Part shown: positions 1 through 5,990 of the stretch, piece after piece
How the letters are laid out: the number at the start of each line of letters is the position of its first letter
How positions within the stretch are numbered: position 1 is the first letter of the stretch
The notes under the pieces: model-generated
What the model saw: only the letters and a program-made list of their open reading frames with translations
Database searches by the model: none
What the model was told of the DNA's origin: nothing
Program-made: the position numbers and the translations under genes
Source of the DNA: an uncultured Clostridia bacterium
GTDB lineage: Bacteria; Bacillota; Clostridia; Christensenellales; CAG-314
Assembly: GCA_934177025.1 (NCBI GenBank)
Contig: CAKPPA010000047.1
Location: 1 to 7,677, forward strand
Reading direction: 5' to 3'
DNA: 7,677 bases

Positions 1-1555
1 GTGCACTTCGCAGGAGCGGCTCCTGCTTTTGCATTACGCGATACAACGGTGCCACGTGACGATACAATTTGCGATACACTTTGCGGTAAATCGTTTGATA
101 AATGCGGTGATTTTCCTCGTTCGGAACAAACGTGTCCACATAGCGCACCATGTTGGCTACCGCCGCTTCCACGGACGGATACGCCCCCATTGCCACAAAC
201 CCGATGATTGCGGCACCTAACCCGCAAGCTTCGTAGGTTTGAATGCGTTGCACCGGCAAGCCGAAAATGTCGCAGGTGATTTGGCAGGCTTCGTTGCTTT
301 GCGATCCCCCGCCCGACACCGTCAGCCGCTTTACGCTTAAGCCGACGCGCTTTTCGATTTTTTCCTTGCTGTCGTACAGTTCGTACCCGATGCCTTCGAT
401 AATCGCCCGATAAACGTAGGCGTTGGTGTGCGTGTCCGTAAAGCCGAGCATCGTGCCGCGTGCCTCAGGGTTGTGGAAGGTCGGATACCAATACGGTTGC
501 AAAATTAATCCCTCGCAACCGACAGGGACGCTGCTTAACTTTTCGTCCAAATAGCGATCCAACGAAACGTTTTTTTGTTGCGCGGCTTTTGCCTGATCCT
601 TGGCGAATTCGTTTTTAAACCAAGTTACCATCCAATATCCGCGGTAAATTTGCACTTCCGGCGTGTAGCAACCTTGAATCAGCGACGGATACGCCGGTGC
701 AAAAGGTTGCGGCTCCGCATAGTGGCGCGTAAAGAAATCAATGGTTGCCGCCGTGCCGAAACTTAATGCGGCCATGTCGGAATGAATTAACCCACAACCG
801 ACGGATTCGCAGCATTTGTCCGAACCTGCCGCAATGACGGGCAGTCCCTCGGGAATGCCCGATTTTTCCGCCGCTTCGCGCGTGACGTAACCGAGGATTT
901 CCCCCGGGGGCAAAATGTCCGGCAATTTTTCCGGCTCGATGTCGAACACGGGATACTGAATGTCGCGCGTCGACTTCCATTTACTACGTTTGAAATCAAA
1001 CGGAATATGCCCGATTTGGCTGGCGGTGGACTCGATGAATTTCCCCGTCAAATAGTGATTGAGCCAACAGGAAAACACCACGTACTTGTACGTTTTTTTC
1101 CAAATTTCAGGCTCGTTGATTTTAATCCAATTGCTTTTGGAATACACGCGCTGTTTTTTGACCGTTTCGCTCATGCCGACCAGCCCGATTGCCACGCGAT
1201 TCCAAAACGGCAACTTTTTGTCAAAAACAATGTCGCGATTGTCGATGTACAAAATAATGTCCCTTAACGGATTGCCTTGCTCGTCCAAACACACGCAGGT
1301 GTCCCGCAGTGCCGCTACCGTTACGCCGACCACCCTTTTCCACAACTCGGGATAGGTTGCCTTCATTTCGTTGCCGCAAGCATTGAATGCATCCATGTAA
1401 ACTTGCGGATTTTGCTCCGCCCAGCCCGGTTGCAACGAATAGTAAGGCTGAAACGTGCGCTTTGTTTTTGCCAAAATATTCCCTTGTTTGTCGAACAGCA
1501 TCGCCCGAATGCTTTGCGTGCCGCAGTCGTACGTTAAAATCAATGGATCGTCCAT
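1..1555 (-). CDS. FGGY-family carbohydrate kinase (3' end outside window)
   Basis: Predicted cytosolic ATP-dependent sugar kinase of the FGGY fold (xylulokinase, glycerol kinase and L-ribulokinase relatives). The reading frame is open for 518 codons and runs off the left edge with no stop. Residues 9-17 (YDCGTQSIR) are the N-terminal phosphate-binding loop; PGWAEQ follows near residue 44. YIDNR at 103-107 matches the family W-x-D-x-R segment, with Tyr for Trp. D246 in AAGSDKCCE sits where the catalytic aspartate is expected. VSGGGS (413-418) and EACGLGAA mark the C-terminal FGGY domain. Members are about 490-530 residues, so little is missing. Two adjacent ATGs occur, at 1558 and 1555. I chose 1555 because GGGGA (1563-1567) lies 7 nt upstream of it and only 4 nt from the other. 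The substrate cannot be told from sequence, and no sugar transporter or isomerase gene is in view. The family call is firm; the substrate is unknown. Confidence 0.9.
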   Translation of the reverse strand, partial: MDDPLILTYDCGTQSIRAMLFDKQGNILAKTKRTFQPYYSLQPGWAEQNPQVYMDAFNACGNEMKATYPELWKRVVGVTVAALRDTCVCLDEQGNPLRDIILYIDNRDIVFDKKLPFWNRVAIGLVGMSETVKKQRVYSKSNWIKINEPEIWKKTYKYVVFSCWLNHYLTGKFIESTASQIGHIPFDFKRSKWKSTRDIQYPVFDIEPEKLPDILPPGEILGYVTREAAEKSGIPEGLPVIAAGSDKCCESVGCGLIHSDMAALSFGTAATIDFFTRHYAEPQPFAPAYPSLIQGCYTPEVQIYRGYWMVTWFKNEFAKDQAKAAQQKNVSLDRYLDEKLSSVPVGCEGLILQPYWYPTFHNPEARGTMLGFTDTHTNAYVYRAIIEGIGYELYDSKEKIEKRVGLSVKRLTVSGGGSQSNEACQITCDIFGLPVQRIQTYEACGLGAAIIGFVAMGAYPSVEAAVANMVRYVDTFVPNEENHRIYQTIYRKVYRKLYRHVAPLYRVMQKQEPLLRSA

Positions 1556-1599
1556 CATGTTTTCCCCGTGTTTTGTTTTTTCCTAAAACGTTACAATTT

Positions 1600-1628
1600 A
1601 TTATACTTTATTTTTCGTCAAATTGCAA
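1600..1628 (-). promoter_or_regulatory. Sigma-A-type promoter of the FGGY kinase gene
   Basis: Read on the minus strand, TTGCAA (1623-1628), a 17-nt spacer and a perfect TATAAT (1600-1605) form a near-consensus vegetative promoter. Transcription would start near 1593, giving a leader of about 38 nt before the kinase start. No terminator-like or riboswitch-like fold is visible in that short leader, so any control probably acts on initiation, for example through the dyad centred about 65 bp upstream of the -35 box. Confidence 0.7.
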
Positions 1629-1669
1629 CACGCGCCCGAAAAATTTGCCTTCCAGCCCCTCCGTATGTT

Positions 1670-1715
1670 TAAATATGCAAAATATAATGAATATACATTA
1701 TAAAATGCATATTTA
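1670..1715. promoter_or_regulatory. 46-bp nested dyad, candidate operator between divergent promoters
   Basis: Two perfect inverted repeats share one centre at 1692.5. The outer arms are TAAATATGCA (1670-1679) and TGCATATTTA (1706-1715). The inner arms are TATAATG (1683-1689) and CATTATA (1696-1702). Each side is separated by AAA, and the middle is AATATA. Only four position pairs in the 46 bp break the symmetry. The element lies roughly midway between the -35 boxes of the kinase promoter (1628) and the importer promoter (1768), a suitable place for a dimeric or tetrameric regulator acting on either gene. The arms resemble half of the ARG-box consensus bound by ArgR, but the regulator is not identified. 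The inner arms also each contain TATAAT, one on each strand. Confidence 0.5.
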
Positions 1716-1767
1716 TCGAAATATGAATATTTTTTAAAAAAATTTTGAAAAAACTGCATAAAAACGC

Positions 1768-1796
1768 TTTACAAAATTAAAAAACGGTTGTATCCT
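1768..1796 (+). promoter_or_regulatory. Probable promoter of the amino-acid ABC importer operon
   Basis: TTTACA (1768-1773), a 17-nt spacer and TATCCT (1791-1796) make a plausible sigma-A-type promoter. The -35 box is one base off consensus and the -10 box is two off. A start near 1803 gives a leader of about 34 nt before the binding-protein gene, too short for a T-box or amino-acid riboswitch. The surroundings are so AT-rich that alternative -10 boxes exist, including TATAAT at 1683, so the assignment is moderate. Confidence 0.5.
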
Positions 1797-1836
1797 TTGC
1801 TCATTCAAAACAAAAAAGACTTTGGAGGAACAAACT

Positions 1837-2640
1837 ATGAAAAAATCGAAAAAACTTTTCGTGCTGCTGGCGGTCGTAGCAATTTTGACCGTTTCGGTAT
1901 TTTCCTTTGCAGCATGCACGCCGAACGACAGCGTGTTAACCGTGTACACCAACGCAGGATTTGCACCGTTTGAATTTATGCATGGAAACGAAGTGATCGG
2001 AGTCGACGTGGAAATCGGCAAGGTCATTGCGAAAAAACTCGGCAAAAAAGTGGAAGTAAAATCCATCGACTTCGATGCGATTACGGAAGCTGTGAAAAAC
2101 AAACCGAATTCGTCCGTCGGCATTGCGGGAATGACGATTAAGGAAATTGACGGAATTGTGTTCAGTAACGCATACTTTACGTCCCAACAGTACATTTTGG
2201 CGAAAAAAGGCACGATTACCGCAGTGGACGGCGAAGCAGGAATCGCTGCGCTGAACAACAAAAAAATCGGTGTGCAATTGAGTACGACCGGACACGACTT
2301 GATTACGAAATCCATTGACAACGGCAGCCTTACCGCAAGTGCCCCTACTACGAACAAGGATTTGAACGTACTTTACACCATGTTAGACGCAGGAAGCATT
2401 GACGCACTTGTGCTGGACAAACTGCCGGTGGAAAGCTTTTTGAGCAAAAACCCTGACGGATTGGAAGTCATTAAAATTTCCGGAGTGGAAGTGGAAAGTT
2501 ACGGCGTTGCCGTTGCGGAAGGACAAGATGCACTGTTGAAAGTTGTGAACGAAGTTTTGGAAGAGAAGAAAGAACAAATTTTAACTTGGGTAACGAGCTA
2601 CAACGACCTATACAAAAACCTTTCGTCGAGTGAAAAATAA
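1837..2640 (+). CDS. Polar amino-acid ABC importer, substrate-binding lipoprotein
   Basis: Family 3 extracellular solute-binding protein (SBP_bac_3 type), 267 residues, the high-affinity receptor of an amino-acid importer. The N-terminus has four lysines in residues 2-6, a hydrophobic stretch (7-24) and a lipobox FAAC ending at Cys27, so it should be lipid-anchored on the outer face of the membrane. GFAPFEF (41-47) is the usual aromatic ligand-site segment, GVDVEIGKVIAKKLG follows at 55-69, and D194 in DALVLDK matches the amino-group-binding aspartate. The conserved T-x-x-x-R that holds the ligand carboxylate is absent: residues 99-109 read MTIKEIDGIVF, about two residues short and with no arginine. 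I start at the ATG at 1837, because GGAGG (1824-1828) is its ribosome binding site; an in-frame TTG at 1822 would put that site inside the gene. It is the first gene of the operon. The class is certain; the ligand is not, and a non-standard amino acid is possible. Confidence 0.93.
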   Translation: MKKSKKLFVLLAVVAILTVSVFSFAACTPNDSVLTVYTNAGFAPFEFMHGNEVIGVDVEIGKVIAKKLGKKVEVKSIDFDAITEAVKNKPNSSVGIAGMTIKEIDGIVFSNAYFTSQQYILAKKGTITAVDGEAGIAALNNKKIGVQLSTTGHDLITKSIDNGSLTASAPTTNKDLNVLYTMLDAGSIDALVLDKLPVESFLSKNPDGLEVIKISGVEVESYGVAVAEGQDALLKVVNEVLEEKKEQILTWVTSYNDLYKNLSSSEK

Positions 2641-2664
2641 GCAAAGTACCAACGAATAGGAACG

Positions 2665-2695
2665 GAAAGCAAATCGTTTTTGACGATTTGCTTTC
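2665..2695 (+). other. Strong intercistronic hairpin after the binding-protein gene
   Basis: GAAAGCAAATCG (2665-2676) and CGATTTGCTTTC (2684-2695) form a perfect 12-bp stem with a 7-nt loop, in the 77-nt gap between the binding-protein stop and the permease start. No T-run follows directly; TTTTT appears only at 2702-2706, six bases past the stem. It is therefore more likely a 3'-end-protecting or partly terminating element than a full terminator. Such a site would give more binding protein than permease, as is usual in these operons. Confidence 0.7.
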
Positions 2696-2717
2696 GTCAC
2701 GTTTTTAAGGAGAAAAA

Positions 2718-3431
2718 ATGCTGTTATTTAAAAGCCTTTCCGAATTGTTTTTTGACAACTTTTACGGGAAAGACGGCAAAAATTTAAGTTTGATTTTTAC
2801 GGGGCTCGGAAACACCCTGCTCATTACCACATTGGCGATTTTGTTCGGCATTTGCATCGGCTCGGTGTTCGGGCTGATTCGTGTGTCGTATTTGCGGGCG
2901 GAGCGCAAAACTTGGTGGATGCGTATTTTGAACGGCGTGGCACAAGTTTACATTACGGTGATTCGCGGAACACCGGTGGCACTGCAACTTTTGATTATTT
3001 ACATGGTAGTGTTTAAATTCCAAGGGCCTGCCCTACTCATTGGCGGATTGGCATTCGGCATCAATTCCGGCGGATACGTTGCCGAAATTATCCGTGCGGG
3101 CGTTTCCGCCGTGGATCGCGGGCAAACGGAAGCGGGGTTGTCGCTGGGGCTTTCCTCCGCAACCATTATGAGTCGCATTGTTGCGCCGCAGGCATTAAAA
3201 AACATTTTGCCCGCGTTAGGCAACGAGTTTATCGCCGTACTGAAGGAAACTTCCATTTTGTCGATGGTGTCGGTTATGGACTTGACCTTTGCGTCGCAAC
3301 AGATCATTGCCATTACGAGGGACTACATGTTTAACCTTTGTATGACGGCTTTGATGTACCTTGCGATTGTGTTACTTTTGACGTACTTACTGAAACTTTT
3401 GGAACGGAGGTTGGCGAAGAGTGATAAATAA
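2718..3431 (+). CDS. Polar amino-acid ABC importer, permease subunit
   Basis: Inner-membrane channel subunit of the HisM/GlnP/ArtQ type (BPD_transp_1 fold), 237 residues, probably working as a homodimer because only one permease gene is present. An amphipathic N-terminal part (1-28) leads into membrane helix 1 (about 33-55). RGTP at 83-86 starts the next helix, as is typical of this family. INSGGYVAEIIRAG (115-128) precedes the cytoplasmic EAA loop, which begins QTEAGLSLG (136-144) and couples to the ATPase. A last helix covers about 209-228 and a basic tail follows. AAGGAG at 2707-2712 lies 5 nt before the ATG. The 3' end overlaps the ATPase gene by 11 nt, which fits translational coupling. 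No defects are seen. Confidence 0.95.
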   Translation: MLLFKSLSELFFDNFYGKDGKNLSLIFTGLGNTLLITTLAILFGICIGSVFGLIRVSYLRAERKTWWMRILNGVAQVYITVIRGTPVALQLLIIYMVVFKFQGPALLIGGLAFGINSGGYVAEIIRAGVSAVDRGQTEAGLSLGLSSATIMSRIVAPQALKNILPALGNEFIAVLKETSILSMVSVMDLTFASQQIIAITRDYMFNLCMTALMYLAIVLLLTYLLKLLERRLAKSDK

Positions 3432-4176
3432 CGAAAACAAAAAACCTTTGATTGAGGTTTCCAATTTGAAAAAATCCTTCGGGGGGCTGAACGTCCTCAA
3501 CGGCATTACGGAAACGATTTACGAAGGCGAAAAAGTTGTTATCGTAGGACCGTCGGGCAGCGGAAAAAGCACGTTTTTGCGATGCTTGAATTTGATGGAA
3601 ACGCCGACGGAAGGCTCCATTTTGTTTGACGGAACGGAAATTACCGCACCGCAAGCGGATATCGCCGCCGTGCGGAAGGAAATGGGAATGGTGTTTCAAC
3701 ACTTTAATCTTTTTCCGCACCTCACCGTGCTGGAAAATTTGACGTTGGCACCGGTAAAACTGAAACTCAAAACCAAGGAGGAGGCACAAGCACAGGCAAT
3801 GGAACTCCTTGCCAAAGTCGGCTTGCAGGACAAGGCAAACGAGTACCCGAATCGACTGAGCGGCGGACAAAAACAACGGGTTGCCATTGTGCGTGCGTTG
3901 GCAATGAATCCGAAAGTGATGTTGTTCGACGAACCGACGAGCGCACTCGATCCGGAAATGGTCGGCGAAGTGCTCGCCGTAATGCAGGACCTTGCGCAAG
4001 CGGGCATGACGATGGTGGTCGTAACGCACGAAATGGGTTTTGCGAAAAACGTGGCGTCCCGTGTGCTGTTTGTGAATAACGGCGTGGTGGAGGAACAAAA
4101 CACCCCGCAAGAGTTTTTTACAAATCCGCAAAGTGCACGTTTGAAAGAATTCCTTTCCAAAGTAAAACATATTTAA
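3421..4176 (+). CDS. Polar amino-acid ABC importer, ATP-binding subunit
   Basis: Cytoplasmic ATPase that powers import, 251 residues, usual for HisP/GlnQ/ArtP-type subunits. All ABC motifs are present in order: Walker A GPSGSGKST (43-51), Q-loop with Q93 in MVFQHFNLFP, signature LSGGQKQR (146-153), Walker B VMLFDEPTSALD (166-177) with catalytic E171, and the switch histidine H203 in VVVTHEMG. The residue after the signature is unusual only in reading AIVRAL where AIARAL is common. It starts at GTG 3421 inside the end of the permease gene; GGAGG at 3406-3410 is 10 nt upstream. An internal ATG start would lose the conserved EVSNLKKSFG segment, so the GTG is favoured. It is the last gene of the operon and is followed by a terminator. 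The amino-acid class is implied by close family resemblance; the exact substrate is not known. Confidence 0.96.
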   Translation: MINNENKKPLIEVSNLKKSFGGLNVLNGITETIYEGEKVVIVGPSGSGKSTFLRCLNLMETPTEGSILFDGTEITAPQADIAAVRKEMGMVFQHFNLFPHLTVLENLTLAPVKLKLKTKEEAQAQAMELLAKVGLQDKANEYPNRLSGGQKQRVAIVRALAMNPKVMLFDEPTSALDPEMVGEVLAVMQDLAQAGMTMVVVTHEMGFAKNVASRVLFVNNGVVEEQNTPQEFFTNPQSARLKEFLSKVKHI

Positions 4177-4179
4177 CCT

Positions 4180-4208
4180 AAGGGGGTGCCGAACGGCTCC
4201 CCTTTTTT
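4180..4208 (+). terminator. Intrinsic terminator of the ABC importer operon
   Basis: Four bases after the ATPase stop codon, AAGGGG (4180-4185) pairs with the CCCCTT that begins at 4199, and GCCG (4188-4191) pairs with CGGC (4194-4197), with a small internal bulge. Six T residues (4203-4208) follow. This is a standard Rho-independent terminator and marks the end of the importer transcript. Confidence 0.85.
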
Positions 4209-4314
4209 GTTTGAGTAGCATCCCCCCCAAAAAAACAATCGCCTTTTTCGGCAACCCGATAAAAAGGACTTTGAACCGTTTACAAAAAAAACTTTGCCTT
4301 TTTTTGCGAAATTG

Positions 4315-4343
4315 TTGAAATTGACGAATAAAAAGAATAAAAT
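4315..4343 (+). promoter_or_regulatory. Promoter of the small membrane protein gene
   Basis: TTGAAA (4315-4320), a 17-nt spacer and TAAAAT (4338-4343) make a good sigma-A-type promoter. Transcription would start near 4350, giving a leader of about 33 nt that contains no C. With the terminators at 4180-4208 and 4641-4665, this makes the small gene an independent transcription unit. Confidence 0.65.
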
Positions 4344-4382
4344 AAAGAAAAAGAAATAAAATAAGAAAAAGGAGAAAGTGCT

Positions 4383-4598
4383 ATGAAATCTATCGTTCGT
4401 TTTTTCGATAACCTACCGTTGATTGTGAAAATTATTTTCGCATTGCCGATCCTTGACGGATTGTGCTGGGGTATTTACCGCATTGCAAAAGGTCACGTCC
4501 TTGCCGGAATCCTTTGGATTCTTTTCGGAATGGTGATTATGTGGGTTGTGGATATTATTTGCTTAATCCTGTACAAACGTGTGACTATTTTTGCGTAG
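4383..4598 (+). CDS. Small two-helix membrane protein, function unknown
   Basis: A 71-residue protein I cannot assign to a named family. A short amphipathic start (MKSIVRFFDN) precedes a first membrane helix at about 11-33, containing ALPILDGLCWGIYRI, then a short basic turn (AKGH) and a second helix at about 38-63 (GILWILFGMVIMWVVD), ending in a short basic tail. The acid residue D25 inside helix 1 and D54 in helix 2 are notable. AAGGAG (4369-4374) lies 8 nt before the ATG, and a promoter and terminator flank the gene, so it is very probably expressed. Proteins of this general shape, with similar LPxxDxxWxIYRIxKG wording, are to my recollection widespread as hypothetical proteins in clostridia; that is memory, not a search. 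A role in the membrane is all that can be inferred. Confidence 0.8.
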   Translation: MKSIVRFFDNLPLIVKIIFALPILDGLCWGIYRIAKGHVLAGILWILFGMVIMWVVDIICLILYKRVTIFA

Positions 4599-4640
4599 CG
4601 ATAAACAGCGTTACGAAAAACTGCGAATCCGAAAACACGA

Positions 4641-4665
4641 AAACCACCCGAACGGGTGGTTTTTT
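4641..4665 (+). terminator. Intrinsic terminator of the small membrane protein gene
   Basis: AAACCACCCG (4641-4650) and CGGGTGGTTT (4653-4662) are perfectly complementary around AA, which in practice gives a GAAC tetraloop. The run of T residues at 4660-4665 completes a classic Rho-independent terminator 42 nt after the stop codon. The 190 bp that follow, up to the converging rpsI terminator, hold no gene I can support. Confidence 0.88.
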
Positions 4666-4856
4666 GTTGCGGTTTTCCTACTACTTACTTGGGCTTAAAA
4701 ATACAAGTTTTTTCGTTGCCCCGCGGTTCCTTTTTTAAAACGATTTTCGGCGTGGCCCTTTTCAAAGCACTTTTCCTTTCCTGCCATTTTTCGAAATCGT
4801 TGCGACAACTTTACACAAAGGGAGCCTTAAAAGCGTCTATCCCTCCTTGGAAGCCG

Positions 4857-4883
4857 AAAAAATCTCTCCGCAAAAGCGGAGAG
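4857..4883 (-). terminator. Intrinsic terminator of the rplM-rpsI operon
   Basis: Read on the minus strand, CTCTCCGC (4883-4876), the loop TTTT and GCGGAGAG (4871-4864) form an 8-bp GC-rich stem followed by a T-rich tail over 4862-4857. It lies 8 nt past the rpsI stop codon and ends the ribosomal-protein transcript, which converges on the plus-strand small membrane protein unit. Confidence 0.88.
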
Positions 4884-4891
4884 TTTTGTCG

Positions 4892-5302
4892 TTAACGTTT
4901 GCTGAATTGTGGTGCTTTACGCGCTTTTTTCAAACCGTACTTTTTACGTTCCTTCATACGGCTGTCACGCGTCAGGAAGCCTGCATGTTTCAATGCGTGC
5001 TTGTCCTCGCCTGCTACGACCAATGCACGTGCAATGCCGTGGCGGATTGCGCCTGCTTGCCCCGTGAAACCGCCGCCTTTGACGTTGACGACGACGTCGT
5101 ATTTATTTTCCACGCCCAAAAGTACCAACGGTTGTTTTACGATAAATTTCAGCGTGTCCAATCCGAAGTATTCGTTCAGATCCTTTTTGTTGATTACAAT
5201 CGATCCACTGCCGGCCGGCAACAAACGCACGCGCGCAATGGATTTTTTTCTTCTACCGGTTCCCCAGTATTGCACTTTTTTCTTCAATGTAGTTTTCGCC
5301 AT
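4892..5302 (-). CDS. rpsI: 30S ribosomal protein S9 (uS9)
   Basis: Component of the small ribosomal subunit whose C-terminal tail reaches the P-site tRNA. The 136-residue product carries the family hallmarks: GTGRRKKSIARVRL near residues 15-28, GGGFTGQAGAIRHGIARAL in the middle, and the basic tail TRDSRMKERKKYGLKKAR ending in QFSKR. The terminal SKR is the conserved P-site-contacting end. The gene follows rplM by 12 nt, and GAGGTG (5308-5313) supplies the ribosome binding site. The rplM-rpsI pair is the standard bacterial arrangement and is transcribed as one unit. Length and sequence are intact. Confidence 0.98.
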   Translation of the reverse strand: MAKTTLKKKVQYWGTGRRKKSIARVRLLPAGSGSIVINKKDLNEYFGLDTLKFIVKQPLVLLGVENKYDVVVNVKGGGFTGQAGAIRHGIARALVVAGEDKHALKHAGFLTRDSRMKERKKYGLKKARKAPQFSKR

Positions 5303-5314
5303 TTCAACACCTCA

Positions 5315-5746
5315 TTAAAAAGTAAGTACTTCCGGCTGCTGAGCCTCGTGCTTATGCTCGCTTCCTTGGTACACGCGCAACTTTTTCAGCATTGCGTTGC
5401 CCAAACTGTTTTTCGGCAGCATTCCTTTCACCGCTCTGTACACTACGAAATCGGATTTTTCCTCCATCAGCTTTTTGTAGCTGATTTCCTTCAGATTTCC
5501 CGGGCGACCGGAGTGGCGTCTGAAAACTTTTTGTTCCAATTTTTTACCCGTTAAAACCACTTTATCGCAATTGATGACGATTACGTGATCCCCCGTATCC
5601 ACGTGAGGCGTGAACGTCGGTTTATTTTTTCCTCTCAATACGGACGCTACTTGACTTGCCAAACGTCCCAAAGGCATACCAGCCGCATCGACGACGTACC
5701 ATTTGCTTTCCACCGTCTCAGGCTTTGCCATATAACTTTTCATCAT
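5315..5746 (-). CDS. rplM: 50S ribosomal protein L13 (uL13)
   Basis: Early-assembling large-subunit protein, 143 residues, normal for bacteria. Visible family segments are KWYVVDAAGMPLGRLAS (about 15-31), GDHVIVINCDKVVLTGKK in the centre, the RHSGRPGNLKE motif, and the C-terminal GMLPKNSLGNAMLKKLRVY segment. Two ATGs occur at 5746 and 5743. I use 5746 because GGAGG (5755-5759) lies 8 nt upstream; 5743 would also work and gives a typical MKSYMA start. It is first in the operon with rpsI and is preceded by a strong promoter and a structured leader that could mediate feedback by L13. Confidence 0.98.
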   Translation of the reverse strand: MMKSYMAKPETVESKWYVVDAAGMPLGRLASQVASVLRGKNKPTFTPHVDTGDHVIVINCDKVVLTGKKLEQKVFRRHSGRPGNLKEISYKKLMEEKSDFVVYRAVKGMLPKNSLGNAMLKKLRVYQGSEHKHEAQQPEVLTF

Positions 5747-5855
5747 GGTAAATTCCTCCGAAATTCATAAACGCTGTTCACGGTTGAAAAATTCCGAGTT
5801 TGTGGAGAACTCCTCGCCGACGGGGCTGTAAAATGTCGGCTGAATTTTTCACAGC
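5747..5855 (-). promoter_or_regulatory. Structured 5' leader of rplM, candidate L13 autoregulatory leader
   Basis: The roughly 109-nt leader folds around a long-range closing stem. TGAAAAATTC (5851-5842 on the minus strand) pairs perfectly with GAATTTTTCA (5794-5785). Inside it are two hairpins: GCCGAC/GTCGGC (5840-5835 with 5821-5816) and the self-complementary GGAGTTCTCC (5813-5804). A closing helix with internal hairpins just before rplM is consistent with ribosomal-protein leaders known upstream of L13 genes in Bacillota (the L13-leader class). The pairing is visible directly; membership in that class and binding by L13 are inference. There is no T-run before the gene, so control would be on translation or by another route rather than by a simple terminator. 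Confidence 0.5.
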
Positions 5856-5861
5856 CTAATA

Positions 5862-5890
5862 ATATTAAAGGAAACGAGCGGTTTTGTCAA
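5862..5890 (-). promoter_or_regulatory. Strong promoter of the rplM-rpsI operon
   Basis: On the minus strand a perfect TTGACA (5890-5885), a 17-nt spacer and TAATAT (5867-5862) form a near-ideal sigma-A promoter, as expected for ribosomal-protein genes. The start site would be near 5855. The operon therefore begins at rplM rather than being a tail of an upstream gene such as truA. Confidence 0.82.
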
Positions 5891-5990
5891 TCAAAAAAGA
5901 GGGAGTTTTGCGATTTCAAACCCCTTTTTCGCAACTTTTTTAGGGTTTTTGTGCTTTTTTTGAAAATTACCGCAAAAACGATTTTTTTTG

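Noticed and set aside
1822..1836. TTG at 1822 as the start of the binding-protein gene
   Set aside because: It would put the GGAGG ribosome binding site inside the gene and add MEEQT before a normal lipoprotein signal. ATG 1837 has the correct spacing.
3331..4254. Long minus-strand open frame opposite the ATPase gene
   Set aside because: It is a shadow of the strongly conserved ABC ATPase; its translation is rich in His, Arg and Phe with no recognisable domain, and no promoter or ribosome binding site supports it.
4242..4267. Imperfect hairpin (CCTTTT...AAAAGG with TCGG/CCGA core) after the importer terminator
   Set aside because: It has a bulge and no following T-run, and a proper terminator already lies at 4180-4208. 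It is probably chance in AT-rich DNA.
4695..4787. Minus-strand 30-codon frame starting at ATG 4787
   Set aside because: It is basic and short, has no ribosome binding site at the right distance, and lies downstream of the rpsI terminator without a visible promoter.
4847..5554. Long plus-strand open frame opposite rpsI and rplM
   Set aside because: It lies antisense to two essential ribosomal-protein genes and crosses their terminator; its translation is rich in Phe, Cys and His without a recognisable domain.
5908..5934. TTGCGA/TCGCAA hairpin followed by T residues on the plus strand
   Set aside because: Only a 6-bp stem with a long loop, and no plus-strand gene ends nearby that would need a terminator.
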